The notes under the pieces: generated by a model
What the model was told of the DNA's origin: nothing
What the model saw: only the letters and a program-made list of their open reading frames with translations
Databases searched by the model: none
Program-made: the position numbers and the translations under genes
Shown here: in pieces, positions 23,027 through 34,900 of the stretch
Numbering within the stretch: position 1 is the first letter of the stretch
Layout: every line of letters begins with the position of its first letter
From: Anomaloglossus baeobatrachus
Lineage: Eukaryota; Chordata; Amphibia; Anura; Aromobatidae
Assembly (NCBI RefSeq): GCF_048569485.1
Contig: NC_134353.1
Coordinates: forward strand, 531,061,008-531,125,007
Length of the DNA: 64,000 nucleotides
Reading direction: 5' to 3'

Positions 23027-23490
23027 GCTGCTTTCACACATCACTTTTTTGGCATCATGCACAATCCGGTGTAAAAACTGATGCAATGGATCAGGCGAAA
23101 AAACGGATTAGTTGCATCAGTTTTTTCCATCAGTTCCTTCAGTTTTTGGACGGATCCGTTGTGCTACTGAGCATGCTCAGTAGAAAAAAACAGAATCAGT
23201 CGCTGTAATGCATTGTATGGTGCATTACGACGGATCCGGCGCCCATAGGCTTTCATTGTACATGACGCCGGATCCGGCGTGGTCCGTTTTGTTGCTACTG
23301 CCAAAAAAACATTGCATGCTGCGCCCGTTCCGGCAGCTGGACACATAAATTTCGCCGGATCTGTGCACGACGAATGCAACACAAGGGCATCAGGCACAAT
23401 ACGGCGCTAATACGATTCAATGAGGAAAAAAAAACGGATCCGGCTTTATACGTTTTTCGCCGGATTGTGCCTGATGGCAAAAAACTGCTA
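23027..23490. mobile_element. MITE with GCTGCTTTCACAC end
   Basis: Preceded by TTA and starting GCTGCTTTCACACATCAC, with internal GCACAATCCGG near the left and CCGGATTGTGCCTGATGG near the right as inverted relatives, plus many GGATCCGG words. The right end is eroded near 23490. It is probably a Harbinger-type MITE related to 56829-57472. Confidence 0.55.
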
Positions 23491-23590
23491 CTGGCTGCTA
23501 ACCTCCTCTGCTTGGTGTTACTTTCACTGGCAATGGAAAATCCAGGGAAGACCTTTTTTTTTTTTTTTAAAGTTTTTTTGCCTAAAAACT

Positions 23591-23744
23591 AAAAAAAAAT
23601 GACGTGGGCTTCGCCATATTTTTTATATGCTTGCCAGGTACAGCAAGCAGGTACTGACCGCCCCCAACCCCCAGCTGCCTATTTGTATTTTACCCGGCTG
23701 GGAACCAAAAATATAGGGAAGACCTTTTTTGAAATGAAATTGCT
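23591..23744. repeat. Dispersed frog-type repeat fragment
   Basis: TGACGTGGGCTTCGCC followed by CCAGGTACAGCAAGCAGG and an interior of GCCCCCAACCCCCAGCTGCC. A related TGACGTGGGGCCC segment occurs near 10193, so this is a dispersed repeat. Family unnamed. Confidence 0.4.
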
Positions 23745-23984
23745 GATTCAACATGGGCCAGGTATTCGGCTGCATGGTTAGAATGGCAATTTTTTTGTGC
23801 TTTTCTAAAAGTGGATTGTTTTCAGAGTTATGTGGGTTTAGCGCATGATGTTTTGAAATTTTTGATGAGAAAAAATTTAGCTGTATGGTCAGTTTCTAAT
23901 ATTTTTTTAAGGTGTGTCCTTTTTCTTGAGATTGCATGGTCTGTTGTCATTCAAAATGTTTTTTTTTTCCCAGTTCAATAGGCA

Positions 23985-24605
23985 TTGAAAGGTCATAAGA
24001 AAAGGATGTGGAAGCCAGATAATCGTAGACCTATTTCTCTTAAGTTGTTGGTCTCATTTAGGAATGTGTTGCCATATATTTGCTTTAATGATTTTGAGTC
24101 AATGGTGTTTAGGGTGGCTTTTGTTTTGGCATATTTTGGAGATTTTAGTATTAGTGAGTTAGTTTCCGTTAGTAGGAGTAGGTTGTCAGGATTAATGTTT
24201 TTAGATGTTTTGGTTACTGATAAATTGTTGAGGATTTTTATCAGTAGGTCAAAATCAGATCAGGAGGGTCTAGGATCAAACATTAGGTTATTTCGGATAA
24301 GGAATTCAGTTATTTGCCCTGTCTCCAATGTTAACAATTGGCTTCAAATTAGACCTCCATTTGATTGCGGGTTTCTTATCCATATGGATGGGAGTCCAGT
24401 GACAGTTTTTCAGTTTAATTCAGTTTTTAAAAAATGCTTGGTTAAACTGAATTTAGAGCATCTTAGATTGTCTTCCCATTTTTTTCATATTGGGGCAGCT
24501 ACAGAAGCAGCCAGAAGGGGTTTACCGGCTAGTAAAATTATGGGGATTGGGAGATGGGAATCAGAGCATTATAAAATCTATGTTCGTCCAAGGTTGTTGG
24601 TATAA
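23985..24605 (+). pseudogene. Tyrosine recombinase fossil
   Basis: A 206-codon open stretch with the layout of a tyrosine recombinase catalytic domain: FGDFSISELVS, then ISRSKSDQEGLG, CPVSNVNNWLQIRPP, the box around HIGAATEAARRGLP, and the C-terminal IGRWESEHYKIYVRP that holds the tyrosine. The family joins element DNA to the chromosome by recombination in place of a DDE integrase. The stretch is a degraded remnant belonging to the element at 23745-31540. Confidence 0.75.
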
Positions 24606-24619
24606 ATTTTCCTTTATTT

Positions 24620-25190
24620 CTTTTTGTTTCAGGTCCCATTGTCATATGGGTAGTGGGACACTCTTACATATTTTGGGCCAAGTGAAGAGCGTCAGGAAGG
24701 TGTGAAATTAGCTGTTAATATGGATCATTTTAACATTTTGTGGTAGTGTTAGGGATATGAGATGGGACGGACTGATGAAGGAGATAAGCTGTTTAAAAAC
24801 ATTGTGGCCTTCTCCGAATTTGATCATTTTGCATTTGGGTGGGACTGATATTGGGAAAGTAAAGCTCTTGATTTAATTGCTGCCATGCAAATAGATCTTT
24901 CAATCATTAGGTCCTGGTTTCCTGATGCGGGTTTGATCTTTTCCGAAGTCGTTCACTCTTTACAGTAGAATTGTGACAGGCTGAGGTTCCAGGAGCGAAT
25001 TTAAAAAAGGATAAACGACGCTATGGAAAGATTTTTCCCAATTATAAATGGGTTAACTTACAAGTATTTTGATCTGGAAGGATTTGTGAGCGGCATTTAT
25101 AGGGACGATTTAGTCAATCTGTCAGACGTGGGATTGGACATCTTCAATTTGGGGCTCCAAAATTGTGTTGAGAAATGGCTGTGATATTTG
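24620..25190 (+). pseudogene. SGNH-hydrolase-like fossil
   Basis: In short disjoint stretches the plus strand shows an SGNH/GDSL hydrolase pattern: VVGHSY-type block I near 24650, RDMRWDGLM, LHLGGTDIGK near 24835 as block III, and a C-terminal stretch near 25100-25170 (LVNLSDVGLDIFN). Some fish and amphibian tyrosine-recombinase elements carry such an accessory esterase. It is broken in many places and predicted to be inactive. Confidence 0.5.
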
Positions 25191-25869
25191 TTAGTGGGGG
25201 TGGGCCAAGGCCTGTTGGTCCTTGGCGTGTGGGTAAAGTCACCAGTTTTACTGGCGGACTGGTATCTATGGAATGTAATGGAGAAATTTAAATTAAACAA
25301 ATATTGATTATATTGAATAATTTATGTAACCCTTAATAAATGTCATGGCTATTTAATGCCATTTATTTTATTTAAGTGTGGTGTCTTTTATTTCATAGGT
25401 AGGCCTTGTGTTGGCATGTACAGAGCACGGTATCTTGTATGCCGTAGCGACCGCATGATAACACAGGCTTCACTATTCAGTTGTATTTTTGGTGGTCATT
25501 TTGTCTGTGTGAGGAAAGGGTTAACAAAATTCTAGTCAGTAGCTCTGTGGTGTTCTGGTCCTGACTGGTTTATTCCGGTTTTTGCACTCCCATTTTTTCT
25601 GCCAGCTGATTGGATCAGCTGGTAAAAAATGCGAGAAGTTTAAGTATAAAAGTAGCGGCTTTCCATCAGCTGGCTGTCAGAATATTTGAAGAGCAAGAAG
25701 AACACCTACCCTCTCTCCCTGGAGAAAGACTGCTTTCGTCGTGAGGTTTGTTAGAGGGAAAGTCGCCAGTTTTACTGGTGGACTGGTTTGTTATGGACTT
25801 CTCTTATTAAAATATTGGGTAAAGTTACCAGTTTTACTGGCGGACTGCTTTTTATGGAATGTTATGGAG

Positions 25870-28800
25870 GAATTATTCTTACCGTTAATTCGGTTTCTAG
25901 GAACCTTCCACGACAGCATAGGAGGTTGCCTCTCCATGCTCTAAAAGGGACAGGAAGTACAAGATAGGTTAAAAGGACCCACCCACCTCTCATTAGCCAG
26001 TGTCTTACAAAGATCCAGAGCACATGAGAAGTATTAAAACACATTCCAGGAATATTGAGGAACAGGGAGGGAATGAAGTGCTGTTGTGGAAGGTTCCTAG
26101 AAACCGAATTAACGGTAAAAATAATTTGTATTTCTCTAGTCCCTTTCACAACAGGATAGAAGAAATACCAACGAATTGATACCTAGAGGGGACCACAGCC
26201 TGCAGAACTTTCCTGCCAAAAGCCAAATCCCTGTTGGAATTCAGGTCCAGACGATAATGCTTCGTGAAAGTATGTAGCGAAGACCATGTAGCTGTCTTGC
26301 AGATCTGCTCGGGAGAAGCCCTTGCCCATTGAGCCCAGGAGACAGAGGTAGATCTGGTGGAATGCGCAGTAAATCCAGTTGATGGTGACAGATGCTGGTT
26401 GAGGGTTAAGGTAGGCTTCTTTAATGGCTCATATGATCCAGTTAGCTATAGTGCTTTTAGCCACCTTTTTGCCCTTATTCCGACCGAAGGGTTGGATGAA
26501 GAGGTTATGATCAATACACCAAGGCACCATCAGTTTAGATAGTGTAACACCATCCTGCGAACATCCAGAGAATGGAAGACTTCCTCCCCTGGAGTTTGAG
26601 GAAGGAAGGAAGGAAGAACGATGGATTGGGAGCGATGGAAATCCAAAACTACCTTGGGAAGGAAGAAAGGGTCCAGTCGAAAGACAATGCTGTCATCTCT
26701 GATGGTCAAATATGGTTCCCGGATGGATAATGCTGGAAGCTCCCCAACTCTCCAAGCAGAAGTAATTGCAAAATGAAATGCAGCCTTGTGAGAAAGAGAG
26801 AGTATACTACAGGATGACAGAGGTTCATAAGGAGCCCGAGAAAGTCCAGTAAGGACCACATTAAAGTCCCAGGAAGGTGCGAGAACCCTCTGTCGAGGAC
26901 AAATCCTGCTAGCAGACACCATAAAGTGAGAATCCAGCGATGACTTGCCAGATCCGTATTGAGGACAGAACTGAGGGCTGAAACTTGCACCTTCAATGTG
27001 CTGGGTTTAAGGCCCAAGTCCAATCCATTCTGGAGGAAGTCTAGAATTTGCGCTATGTTAGGAAGGAGTAAGTCAGAAGGATGAGCACCACACCAGGAGG
27101 AGACTCTTATCCAGATTTATTGTAAATACTGTTAGTAACAGGTTTACGTTTTCTTGCAGAGTAGCCACGACCTTATCAGAAAGGCCCTGGGCCCTTAGCA
27201 CCTGGGCCTCAGAAGCCAAGCAGCCAACTTGAGCTTGTGAGGATCCGGGTGGAATAGCGGACCCTGGGATAGCAAGCTAGGGTCTGGACTCAGGAGGATC
27301 GGGCCATCAACTTTGAGAGCCATGATCAAGCCGTACCAACTCTTCTTCAGCCAGAGAGGAGCTACTAGGATACTTGGGACTCCATCCTCCCTGATCTTTC
27401 GCAGGGCTCTTGACAGAAGAGGGATAGGTGGGACGGCATAAGCGAGACGAAAGGACCAGATGTGGCAGAAGGCGTCCACCTCCACCACGTTGTCCCATGG
27501 ATTCAGGGAGAAAAATGTTGCGACCTTTCTATTTCCCTCTGACGCAAACAGGTCGATCTCCGGAATACCCAACCTTGCCACCAGAGAGCAGACCTCTGCT
27601 TGATCCAGGCTCCACTCCCTTGTGTGAACATACTGACGACTTAGAATGTCTGTCTGAAGGTTCAAGGACCCCTTTAGGTGGACCGCAGAGAGGGACAGCA
27701 GGAACTTCTCTGCCCAGAGGAAAATCCAGGACAATAACCTCAGGGCGCCGGATCTTGTACTGCCCTGATGGTGGAGATGCGCCGCCGTGGTGACATTGTC
27801 CGAATAGACCAAAACGTCAGAGACCTTGAGATCTTGAGCTGACAGGAGGGCTTCCCAGACCGCCCTCAGTTCCCGGTAGTTGGAGGACTGGAAGTTGACG
27901 TAATGACACCAGACTCTTTGAAATGGGGTGTTGGCAACCATAGCCCCTCACCCCCGCTGGCTGGCATCTGTTGTCAGAGTAAAGAGAGGCGTCTGTGTCC
28001 ATGCAACCCCAACTAGCAGGTTGCTGGGCTTCTACCACCAGAGAAGAGACGAGGTGACACTCCCCGACAGCCGACATCTTTTGTTCAGGGAGGAAGGGAG
28101 TCTGTCCCAATGTGACAGGATATGATCCTGAAGACAACGAGAGTGGGCCTGGGTCCACATGACAGATGGAATGCAGAATATCATTGATCTCAGAGCCGAC
28201 ATAGGTGATCAAACAGTGGAAGATTCTTGCTGATGAAGAGCCGATATTTTGGATAGAAGGGTCAACCTGTGGTCCTCTGGGAAAAAGGATGCCCGCCTGT
28301 CGGAGTCTAACAGCACCCTGAGAAATCGTTGTGTGGGGGAGGGCTGTAGCTGAGACTTCTTGAAATTGGGGATCCAGCCCAAAGACTTTTCCACATGGCT
28401 CCTGAGGGTGTGGGTGGAGGGAGCAATGAGAAGGAGGTCATCCAGATATGGCACCAGACAGATACCCTGAACCCTTAGGAAGGCAACTATTTCGGCCATG
28501 ATCTTTGAGAACACCCATGGGGTTGAGTAGATCCTGAAGGGGAGCACATTGAACTGGAAGTGAAGGACTTCCCCCTTCTGCAAAATTGCAAATTTGAGGT
28601 AATTCCTGTGCTGAGGATGAATGGGCACATGTAAGTAGGCGTCCTTCAAGCCGATTGTAGCCATCTGGTGATGTCGAGCTATCAATGGAATTGCCGATTT
28701 TACAGACTCCATCTTGAAACGACAGTATCAAACCCGTTGGTTGAGACATTTCAGGTTGATGATAATACGGAAGTCTCCAGACGGCTTCCTGACGAGGAAG

Positions 28801-31405
28801 AGGTGCGAGTAGTGGCCCACACCTACCTCCTGACTTGGAACCGGGGAGATGACTTTGGAATTAATTAACTCCTGTAATTTTGAATACAGGAGATCCTGGG
28901 AACCCTGTGATGACAGGGCAGTGACTCGGAGACCTGGTGGAGGGGGAGAGAGGAATTCTACCAGAAGACCTTCTGAAATGACTTTCAGTACCCACTGGCA
29001 GTTGGTGATGGTCCGCTATTGGGGAAGAAAATCCGATAGATGCCCCCCCCCACCAGAACCGAGTCACGGTTTGTCATGCTGCTGCTGGGAAGGGATGAGG
29101 ATATTCTTTCCTCTACGCTTGGGGTAGCTGCACCGACTAGACTTCCCATTCCCCTTGAGCTGGAAGGTCTGAGGCACCGAGGGACGAAAGGGCCATTTGC
29201 TGGGGGGTTTCTGCTCCAGAGGGGCCTTCCGATCAGTCGAATTATCCAGACTGTCATCTAGCGCTGGCCCAAACACCAAGTTCACTTTAAAGGGAAGAGA
29301 GCAGAGTCTCATTTTGCAAGTGGAGTCTCCTATACACGCCTTCAGCCACAAGGCACGTCTGGCAGAGCTGGACAACACCGAGGTCCTGGCCGCCAGGCGG
29401 ACTGACTCCACAGACGTGTCTGCCAGGAAACTGGTAGCCTTCCTGAGAAAGGAAAGTGAATCCAGCAGATCATCCCTAGTGGTCACCTTGGAAATATGTG
29501 CTTCTAACTGGTCAAGCCACTTGAGAAGGGACCTAGAGACACAAGTGGAGGCAATATTTGCCTGAATGGTGGAAGAGGATGCCTCCCAAGATTTTTTTAT
29601 AAGGCTCTCGATCTTGCGGTCCATCTGGTCCCTGAGCTGGAAAGTATCCCCAAAGGGGAGTGCCGTCTTCTTAGCCACACGTGCTACCTGCACATCCCCC
29701 CTTGGGACTTTCCAGTGAGTCTTATTGTTCTCTAGGGGAAACCTGTGGCTGAGGTTGCTCCTGAACCGTTTCTCAGGAAATTCCTATTCCTGAGGAATTA
29801 GGCTCAAAATGTTAGCGTGGACCGGAAACCCAACTTGTTTTGTCATTTTCAGGCTGGCGAACATTTCATCCTGAACCGAATGAAGGGAGTGGGACTGCTC
29901 CTCTTCCAAGCTCATAGTGCTCCAAACTGCCCCAATGAGATCTCCCAAATCATCAGAGGAGAATAGGAAAGATCGCTCAGATCTCCCAGAGGGCAAGGCC
30001 TTATCAGGTCCATCAGAAACTGAATCAAGGGCCTCCTCCTGATCAGACAAGGCTGTTTGGATCAGCAGTAGGGATCGAGGCTAGTGCGGCTTCTATTTCC
30101 TGCTTCATCATGGACCCTAACTCATCTACCAGAGAAGGCTGTTCAGCTCTAATAATCTGGTCCGTCCACTGCTGGCAGAGCTTCTTATCCCAATTTGAAG
30201 GGAGTTTCTTTGCGCAGACTGAGCATTTTTTTAATTTTCTCAGACTTCCTAGGGGCAGGCTTGTCTTTCTAAGGGAAAACAGATAAGGAAGCAGTCAGTA
30301 AAAGCCTGCATCCAGGCAGGAGGGACCCCTCCCCTTCAAACTTACTATGGCAGGGGGAGCACTGGGTTCTGTAGATGCAGGGAAATGCATGTCAGCCAGA
30401 CCAACCGCAGTTCAGATGCCTTCAGGGCAGCTTTTTATGTAGAAAAACCTGCCCCCCCAGTGATCGTCACATATTCCCCGCCTCCTGCCACAGTCCCGGA
30501 CAGGCCGCCATTATCATTGGTGTGTCCAATACGCCATCCATGTCAGCCGGAAGTGCCCCAGCCGGGGAAGCGTGTGACCAGGAAGTCTCATTCCCCGGCA
30601 ACACTTCCAGGCCATGCAGGATAGTGCGCATACAGGAGGCGGCCGGTGAGCCCACATCGCCACAGAGGGGATCTGGAAGGCTGGAGCGGCGATCCCCCAC
30701 CAAGGTGAGGGAAGCAGCAGGAGGAGGAGTAGAGAGCCCGATAACAATGCCCAGCTGTAAGGTAAAAAAAAAATATATGCTCCAGTTCGTCGGCCACTAC
30801 ACCATAGGAAAAAGAAAAAAACCTCTCCATGCCCCATGGGGACAGGAAAGACACTGGATAATGGGAGGTGGGAGGGTTCTTTTAACCTCTCTTGTACTTC
30901 CTGTCCCTATTAGGCCCTGTGCGCACATTGCGTTTTTACCCGTGGGTTTTTTGCGTTTTTGCCGCAGAAATTTCTTGAGAAAATGTTTGTAACCTTTCTG
31001 CAGACATTCCCCAAAAAAACCTATGGAAAAAAAAATAGCTGTGCACGGACTGCATTTTTTTTTTCTCAAGAACATTCTTTCTGCAGAATTTCTTGAGAAA
31101 ATGAAATGTTACTTTTTTTTCTGGAGGTACCTGTGTTTTTTCAATAGATAATGGTAAAAAAAAACACAGGTACCAACCTGCGGAAAAAAACCACAGGGAC
31201 CAACCTGCGGAAAAAAACCGCAACAAAATCGTGTAAAATATGCGGTAAAAACGCATGCGTTATTGGTGCGTATTTTTTTAACGCAAGTGTGCTAATATTT
31301 CAGCCTCTCAACAAATTTCTTGAGAAAAATCCTTTTTCTAGTGCGCACAGGGCCTTAGGGCGTGGAAAGGCAACCTCCTATGATGTTGTGAAAGGGACTA
31401 GAGAA
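25870..31405 (-). mobile_element. DIRS element 1 (fossil, carries a MITE)
   Basis: Left end AATTATTCTTACCG and right end GGGACTAGAGAAT; the left 110 bp and the right end are inverted repeats (shared CATAGGAGGTTGCC). An internal complementary region near 26085-26160 joins inverted copies of both ends, the DIRS hallmark. Parts on the minus strand: gag-like at 29.1-30.0 kb, reverse transcriptase at 28.2-28.7 kb, RNase H at 27.2-27.9 kb and tyrosine recombinase at 26.5-27.0 kb. It belongs to the same family as element 2 at 50.3 kb, but its ends differ at many sites, so it is older. It is broken many times over. Confidence 0.88.
30913..31354. mobile_element. Harbinger-type MITE nested in DIRS 1
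   Basis: Inverted ends GGCCCTGTGCGCAC and GTGCGCACAGGGCC are exact over 14 bp and flanked by TTA (30910-30912 and 31355-31357). It interrupts the right terminal repeat of DIRS 1, whose counterpart in DIRS 2 is continuous across the site. Interior is rich in CTTGAGAAAA and CGCAAAAA words. Non-coding. This is the youngest layer of the nest. Confidence 0.92.
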
Positions 31406-31559
31406 TATATTGGTTTATTTATTGATTAATTAATTTATGTAACCCTTAATAAATGTCATTTAATGTCATTTATTTTATTCAAGTATGGTGTCTTATTTCA
31501 TAAGTAGGCCTTGTGCTGTCATGCAAGTTTGTGCGTGTTGTGTAAATTTCTTTCAAGGT

Positions 31560-31904
31560 TTGGTTTGAGACAATAAACTGTGGAAAAAAGAAGCGCAATA
31601 GGGTCCTACCCAAGCAGCAATGGGAGAGAGAGAGATAAGGTACTACTCACCCATAGGGGTTGTGACAGTCACAACCCCTATAACAGCACGCATGTAGATA
31701 ATTCCAAAGCCACGGCAGCGGTCCCTCGGTTGGCAGATAACAGAGAATAGTAGAATGAGGGTTTCCAGGCCGCGCCAATGACAAGCCGATATTAAGATGT
31801 TAGATTAATGTTGCTTTTATTCCAATATACAGGTCTACGCGTTTCGGAAGGCACCCCTTCCTTCTTCAGGACCAAATGGCAAGAAAACATCAAATCACTG
31901 TCAT
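31560..31904 (-). mobile_element. Penelope-like element fragment (ribozyme-bearing), copy 2
   Basis: Contains the best hammerhead motif of the window (31832-31873) and flanking words shared with 18.3-18.4 kb. AGAAGCGCAATAGGGTCCTACC at about 31591 (written here in two parts, AGAAGCGCAATAGG and GTCCTACC) is a repeat-like motif. No coding part is seen. It stops where DIRS 3 begins. Confidence 0.45.
31832..31873 (-). ncRNA. Hammerhead ribozyme motif, type I minimal (complete)
   Basis: Reading the minus strand from 31873: GGUC (stem I), the core CUGAAGA, one A, a perfect 6-bp stem II (GGAAGG with CCUUCC) closed by the tetraloop GGUG, then GAAAC, GC, the cleavage triplet GUA, and GACC completing stem I. 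Every conserved core position is met and the total is 42 nt, the same as the motif at 18390-18431. The short stem III suggests action as a dimer or with partner contacts, as described for Penelope-like elements. Self-cleavage has not been tested here. Confidence 0.85.
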
Positions 31905-34900
31905 GGTTTCTGGAAAAAATCATTACCAGTGAGTAATTTAAGATTTTTCCCTTCACCACGACAGCGTCACCCGAGAGATTCTGAAGACAACAACCTTAGG
32001 GAGGGACCATAGCCTCTAGAACCCTTCTACCAAAGGTCAGATCCACTGTGGCCGACAAGTTTAAACGGTAGTGCTGAAAAATGGTCGTAGGAGAAGACCA
32101 GGTAGCCGCCTTACATATGAGATCCAAGGGGACATCAGCTCTCTCGGCCCACCGCTCTGGTAGAATAAGCTGTGATACCTTGCGGGATGGGTTTATTCTG
32201 GGCTACATAAGCTGCCTTAATCGCCTCCCTGACCAATCTAGCTATTGAACCCTTGGAAGCGGAACACCCCCGTCTAGAACCCTGAAAACACAGGAATAGA
32301 GACTGACTTTTCCACCAGGGCCTAGTGACCTCAATGTACTGTCTTAAGGCCCTAGACACATCCAAGGTATGTAATCGTTCCTCCTTAGGATTCATAGGGG
32401 CTGGACAGAAAAAAGGACAATTTCCTGAGATCTATGAAAAGACCTAGCTACCTTGTGTAAATAGGCAGGGTCAGTCCGCAGGAGTACTCGGTCATCAAAA
32501 AACTGCATATGGGGGTGTTTACCGAGATGGCCTGAAGGCCGCTGACTCATCTAGCTGATGTCAGGGCCACTAACAGAGCAACTTTAAATGTCAGGAATTT
32601 AATAGAAGCACCAGTCAGGGGCTCAAACGGGGGCCCTGTCAGTCCAGAACCAGATGGAGATCCCATGGAGGAAACAGTAAACAGGGAAGAGGCCTCTGAC
32701 AGGAGGACATGAACCGCTTAACCCACCGATTACCTGCTAAGTCTGAGTTATATAACGCCCCTAGGGCTGATACCTGGACTTTAAAGTACTGACAGACAGT
32801 CCTATCTCCTACCCCTTCTGAAGGAACTCCAGAATGTCTCCCACCAGAGGCTCGCCCAATGGACTCCTCCCGGAACAGGACAAGAACCGACTCTATACCC
32901 TGGCGTATATCTTGGTGGTAGCTAGCTTGCTACTCCACAAGAGAGTGGAAACCAGACCAGAGGAGAACCCCTGACCCTCTAACAGTTGCCTCTCCAATTT
33001 CAGGCCGTCAAATGAAGGCCCGGAAGTTTCGATTGAAGTAGAGGGCCCTGGGAGAGGAGATCGTGTCTCTCCAGGAGGATCCAAGGATCTGCTACTAACA
33101 TCTTTCGTAGCCAGAAAAACCAAGCCCTCCTGGGCCAAAAGGGGGCTATCAGCAGCAACCGTGCTTGTCCTCCCGGGCCTTCCTCAGAACTGCCAGAATC
33201 AAAATCAGGGGTGGGAAGGGATAAAGGAGACCGGAGTGCCAAGATATGTGGAATGCGTCCACTGCCCAGGGCCTGTCCTGTGGGTTGAGGGAGCAGAACC
33301 GACTGACCTTTTTGTTGGCTCGGGTGGCAAAAAGGTCCATAGTTGGAGACCCCCAAAGCTGCACTATCTGCCGGAAGACCTCCTCGTGCAGGCACTATTT
33401 TCCCTGGCACACAGGATTCCTGCTCAGGAAGTCGGCCCTTACATTGTCCACCCCCCGAATATGAAGTGAGGGAAGACAGATGTACCTGTGCCAGGGAAAA
33501 GATCTTCTCTGTCACCCTCATAAGGGAGGGAGACCTCAGGCTCCCCTGGTGGTTGATGTATGATACTGCCACCTTGTTGTCTGAGAGAACCCTGACGTCG
33601 CTCCCCACCGGGAGTGGAAGGAGGGAGTATAGAGCCTTCCCAACCGCACATAATTCCCTGAGATTTGAGAAGTTACGACCTTCTTGTGGAGTCCAGGGGC
33701 CTTGCCTCACATGATCTCTTAAATGAGTCCCCCACCCCATGCACTGGCGTCGGTAGTGATGACGTCGGAAAACCACAGTGACCAAGGGACCCCAGTCGAA
33801 AGATTCTGAATCTGCAGCCACCAACGGAGGGATAGGGGAACCCAAGAAGAAAGAGTAATGCTCTTGTCTAAATGCTCATGCAATAGCCTCTGTGCCCGCA
33901 ATACCTCCCCCTGGAGTACGCGTATATGTAACTGAGCCCAGGGAACTGCCGGGATGCATGCCACCAGGGATCCTAGTAGAGACATAGCCTCCCTGAGTGT
34001 GAGGACTGGGTGTGAGATGACCATAGAGACCCGAGTCCTGAGACTGGACACTTTCTCCGGAGGTAGGAGGCAGAGTTGGGAAGAAGAGTCCAGAATGAGG
34101 CCCAAGAATAACTGGCAGGTGGCGGGTTGTAGTCTTGACTTCTCAAAGTTTATAAGCCAACCAAGAGTCAGTAGGACAGCTATCACTGACCCAACATGGG
34201 ACCTGCAATGCTCCTTTGATGCCCCCAAGATTAGGAAGTCGTCTAAATATGGCACAATGAGGATCCCCCTCTCGTGGGTGTGAGCCGTCACCTCTGCCAC
34301 CACCTTTGTGAATATCCTTGGAGCCATTGCTAGGCTGAAGGGAAGGGCCCTGAATTGAAAGTGTCTGACTACCCCACCCATAGGAAGGGCTACTCAGAAG
34401 AACTTCTGATGGGCAGCATGGATAGGAATATGATAATACGCGTCATTCAGATCTAACACTGCCATGAAACACCCAGGAAACAGCCTCTTGATGGCCGACT
34501 AAACTGATTCTATCTTGAAATGCTGATACACCAGATGACAGTTGAGGCGTTTTAAATTGATAATCATCCTGAAAGAACCGTCCGGTTTTCGGACCAGAAA
34601 CAGCGGGGAGTAGAATCCGTAAGCTTCTTCTCCTTTGAGGATTTCCACGAGGACGGATTTTCGGAGAAGGCCTTCAACCTCTTGTTGTAAGACGAGTTGC
34701 TTCTCTACCGACCTGCCGAGTGATGTAATGATTAATGACCCCATAAAGGTCAAATGAAATTGCAGCTTGAACCCATCTCTAACAACTCCACGGATCCAAT
34801 CACTGGATGAGATCTGACACCCGGCGGGGAAAAAGGAGGAGAGACGACCTCCTACCTGGATGGAGACATCACCGAGCCGGCTTCTTACCCTCGGTAGAAG

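Larger units (their letters stand above)
23745..31540 (+). mobile_element. Tyrosine-recombinase retroelement fossil (Ngaro-like), split by a DIRS insert
   Basis: Parts: a tyrosine-recombinase coding stretch (about 23745-24605), an SGNH-hydrolase-like stretch (about 24620-25190), and repeated end segments. The phrase CCAGTTTTACTGG with GGACTGG follows at about 25243, 25768 and 25829. The phrase TTTATGTAACCCTTAATAAA occurs at about 25321 and again at 31434, beyond the DIRS insert (25870-31405). Split direct repeats and an SGNH hydrolase next to a tyrosine recombinase fit Ngaro-like elements of the DIRS order; a Crypton-like origin is the alternative. It is broken, with many breaks in the hydrolase part, and old. 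Confidence 0.6.
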
